A stretch of 64,000 nt of DNA from Sunxiuqinia rutila (lineage in GTDB: Bacteria; Bacteroidota; Bacteroidia; Bacteroidales; Prolixibacteraceae), in contig NZ_JBNGOT010000012.1 in NCBI RefSeq assembly GCF_050589705.1, forward strand, positions 1-64,000, in the 5' to 3' direction. This document shows, piece after piece, positions 63,572 through 64,000 of the stretch (the stretch's first letter is position 1; each line of letters opens with the position of its first letter). The position numbers and the translations under genes are program-made. The notes beneath the pieces were generated by a model, which saw only the letters and a program-made list of their open reading frames with translations, searched no databases and was not told where the DNA came from.

Positions 63572-64000
63572 TTATTTGTTTAAAGATTTCTTATTGACTA
63601 CGGCATATTGAAAGCGGATTAAGGTTAGGAAGTAAGGCACATTATCGACTGGCATCGTGTGGATTATTTCGGCAATATCGGCCAGTTGATCTATTTCAGG
63701 ACTTCCATTTACAATTTCAATTAATGATTCGATAAACTGCTTTTTATTCACTGAAGCCAACAGGTTTGTAACTTCCTGGCTTTTCACTTTTTTGGCATTT
63801 TTTTCGCTCAAAGAGTACGTGTTGAGGGTAATCGCAACCTGCTGCGCTTTTTCCCATAATTGTTCATTGTTCAACATAGCTAATAACCATATTTGATAAG
63901 TGTTAAAATTGATTGTTTTTTCTTCATTGGCAGGAGTATATTTAGGCACAACTCCTTTGTCCATACAATCGCGAAACCCTTTGGGCTCAAGTGCATTTAC
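63572..64000 (-). CDS. C-terminal part of a cas operon gene, probably the Cas8-like large subunit (cut by window edge)
   Basis: The frame is open without a stop to position 64000; before the first ATG (63962-63964) it reads VNALEPKGFRDC, so the gene very probably starts outside the window. The visible 142 residues are helical (TYQIWLLAMLNNEQLWEKAQ, QFIESLIEIVNGSPEIDQLA). In type I operons the gene just before cas7 is commonly cas8, whose C-terminus is helical and resembles the small subunit Cas11; this is the basis of the call, not sequence recognition. It ends 2 bases before cas7. Internal ATG 63964 could serve as a second start for a separate small subunit, as known in some I-B, I-C and I-D systems. 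Confidence 0.5.
   Translation of the reverse strand, partial: VNALEPKGFRDCMDKGVVPKYTPANEEKTINFNTYQIWLLAMLNNEQLWEKAQQVAITLNTYSLSEKNAKKVKSQEVTNLLASVNKKQFIESLIEIVNGSPEIDQLADIAEIIHTMPVDNVPYFLTLIRFQYAVVNKKSLNK

Noticed and set aside
1..64000. tRNA, rRNA, attachment sites and replication origins
   Set aside because: I looked for tRNA-like cloverleaf and rRNA segments in the intergenic regions and saw none; no integrase or origin signature is present.

Overview
The window looks like a chromosomal segment of a polysaccharide-degrading member of the Bacteroidota. It has three SusC/SusD pairs, FecI/FecR-type regulator pairs, many S1 sulfatases with leader peptides, and base composition that appears moderately AT-rich. 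The sulfatase load suggests a marine or sediment organism living on sulfated (probably algal) glycans. That habitat is inferred from gene content; no rRNA, tRNA or other taxonomic marker gene was seen.

Layout. (A) 1-24266, all on the minus strand, is polysaccharide utilization locus (PUL) A. In transcription order it reads ECF sigma factor, FecR anti-sigma factor, SusC with an STN signalling domain, SusD, a DUF3823 lipoprotein, a beta-propeller glycosidase, a GH127-type enzyme, another propeller enzyme, two GH43-like enzymes, a GH5-like enzyme, two sulfatases, another propeller enzyme, and three more sulfatases. The last sulfatase is cut by an IS256-family element that runs off the left edge. 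(B) 24501-39065, minus strand, is PUL B: a GH43-like enzyme, ECF sigma, a FecR cut short in its C-terminal domain, a structured leader, an IPT/NHL surface protein, SusC without STN, SusD, a DUF1735 lipoprotein, a strong terminator, then a separate DUF4965/DUF1793 enzyme. (C) 39511-41322 is a lone plus-strand GH2 gene divergent from PUL B, with its own terminator. (D) 42097-57469, minus strand, is PUL C: GH2 with a C-terminal malectin-like domain, SusC, SusD, terminator, GH3, terminator, sulfatase, esterase, multidomain GH43, and a glucoamylase-like (alpha/alpha)6 protein. It is divergent from a plus-strand, membrane-spanning propeller/Y_Y_Y/LuxR regulator (57783-60590). (E) 60629-64000 is a CRISPR locus: 17 repeats and 16 spacers, a putative leader, a 192-residue unknown gene, a Cas7-like gene and the C-terminal end of a further gene, probably the Cas8-like large subunit.

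How it works together (inference). Each PUL would bind and import oligosaccharides through SusC/D while exported glycosidases and sulfatases trim them. PUL A would be switched on by trans-envelope signalling from SusC(STN) through FecR to the ECF sigma factor. PUL C would be switched on by the sensor-regulator reading a sugar in the periplasm. PUL B appears to have lost both partner domains of that signalling chain. Terminators after SusD and GH3 in PUL C, and after the regulator pair and the DUF3823 gene in PUL A, suggest graded expression.

Most notable points. The CRISPR array shows unusually heterogeneous repeats, one exactly duplicated spacer and an echo of another spacer in the leader. 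An unknown gene sits between cas7 and the array. PUL B combines a truncated FecR, an STN-less SusC and a leader with mutually exclusive hairpins. One GH43-like enzyme has Asn at the expected catalytic-base position. A 19-bp perfect dyad lies between divergent glycosidase genes.
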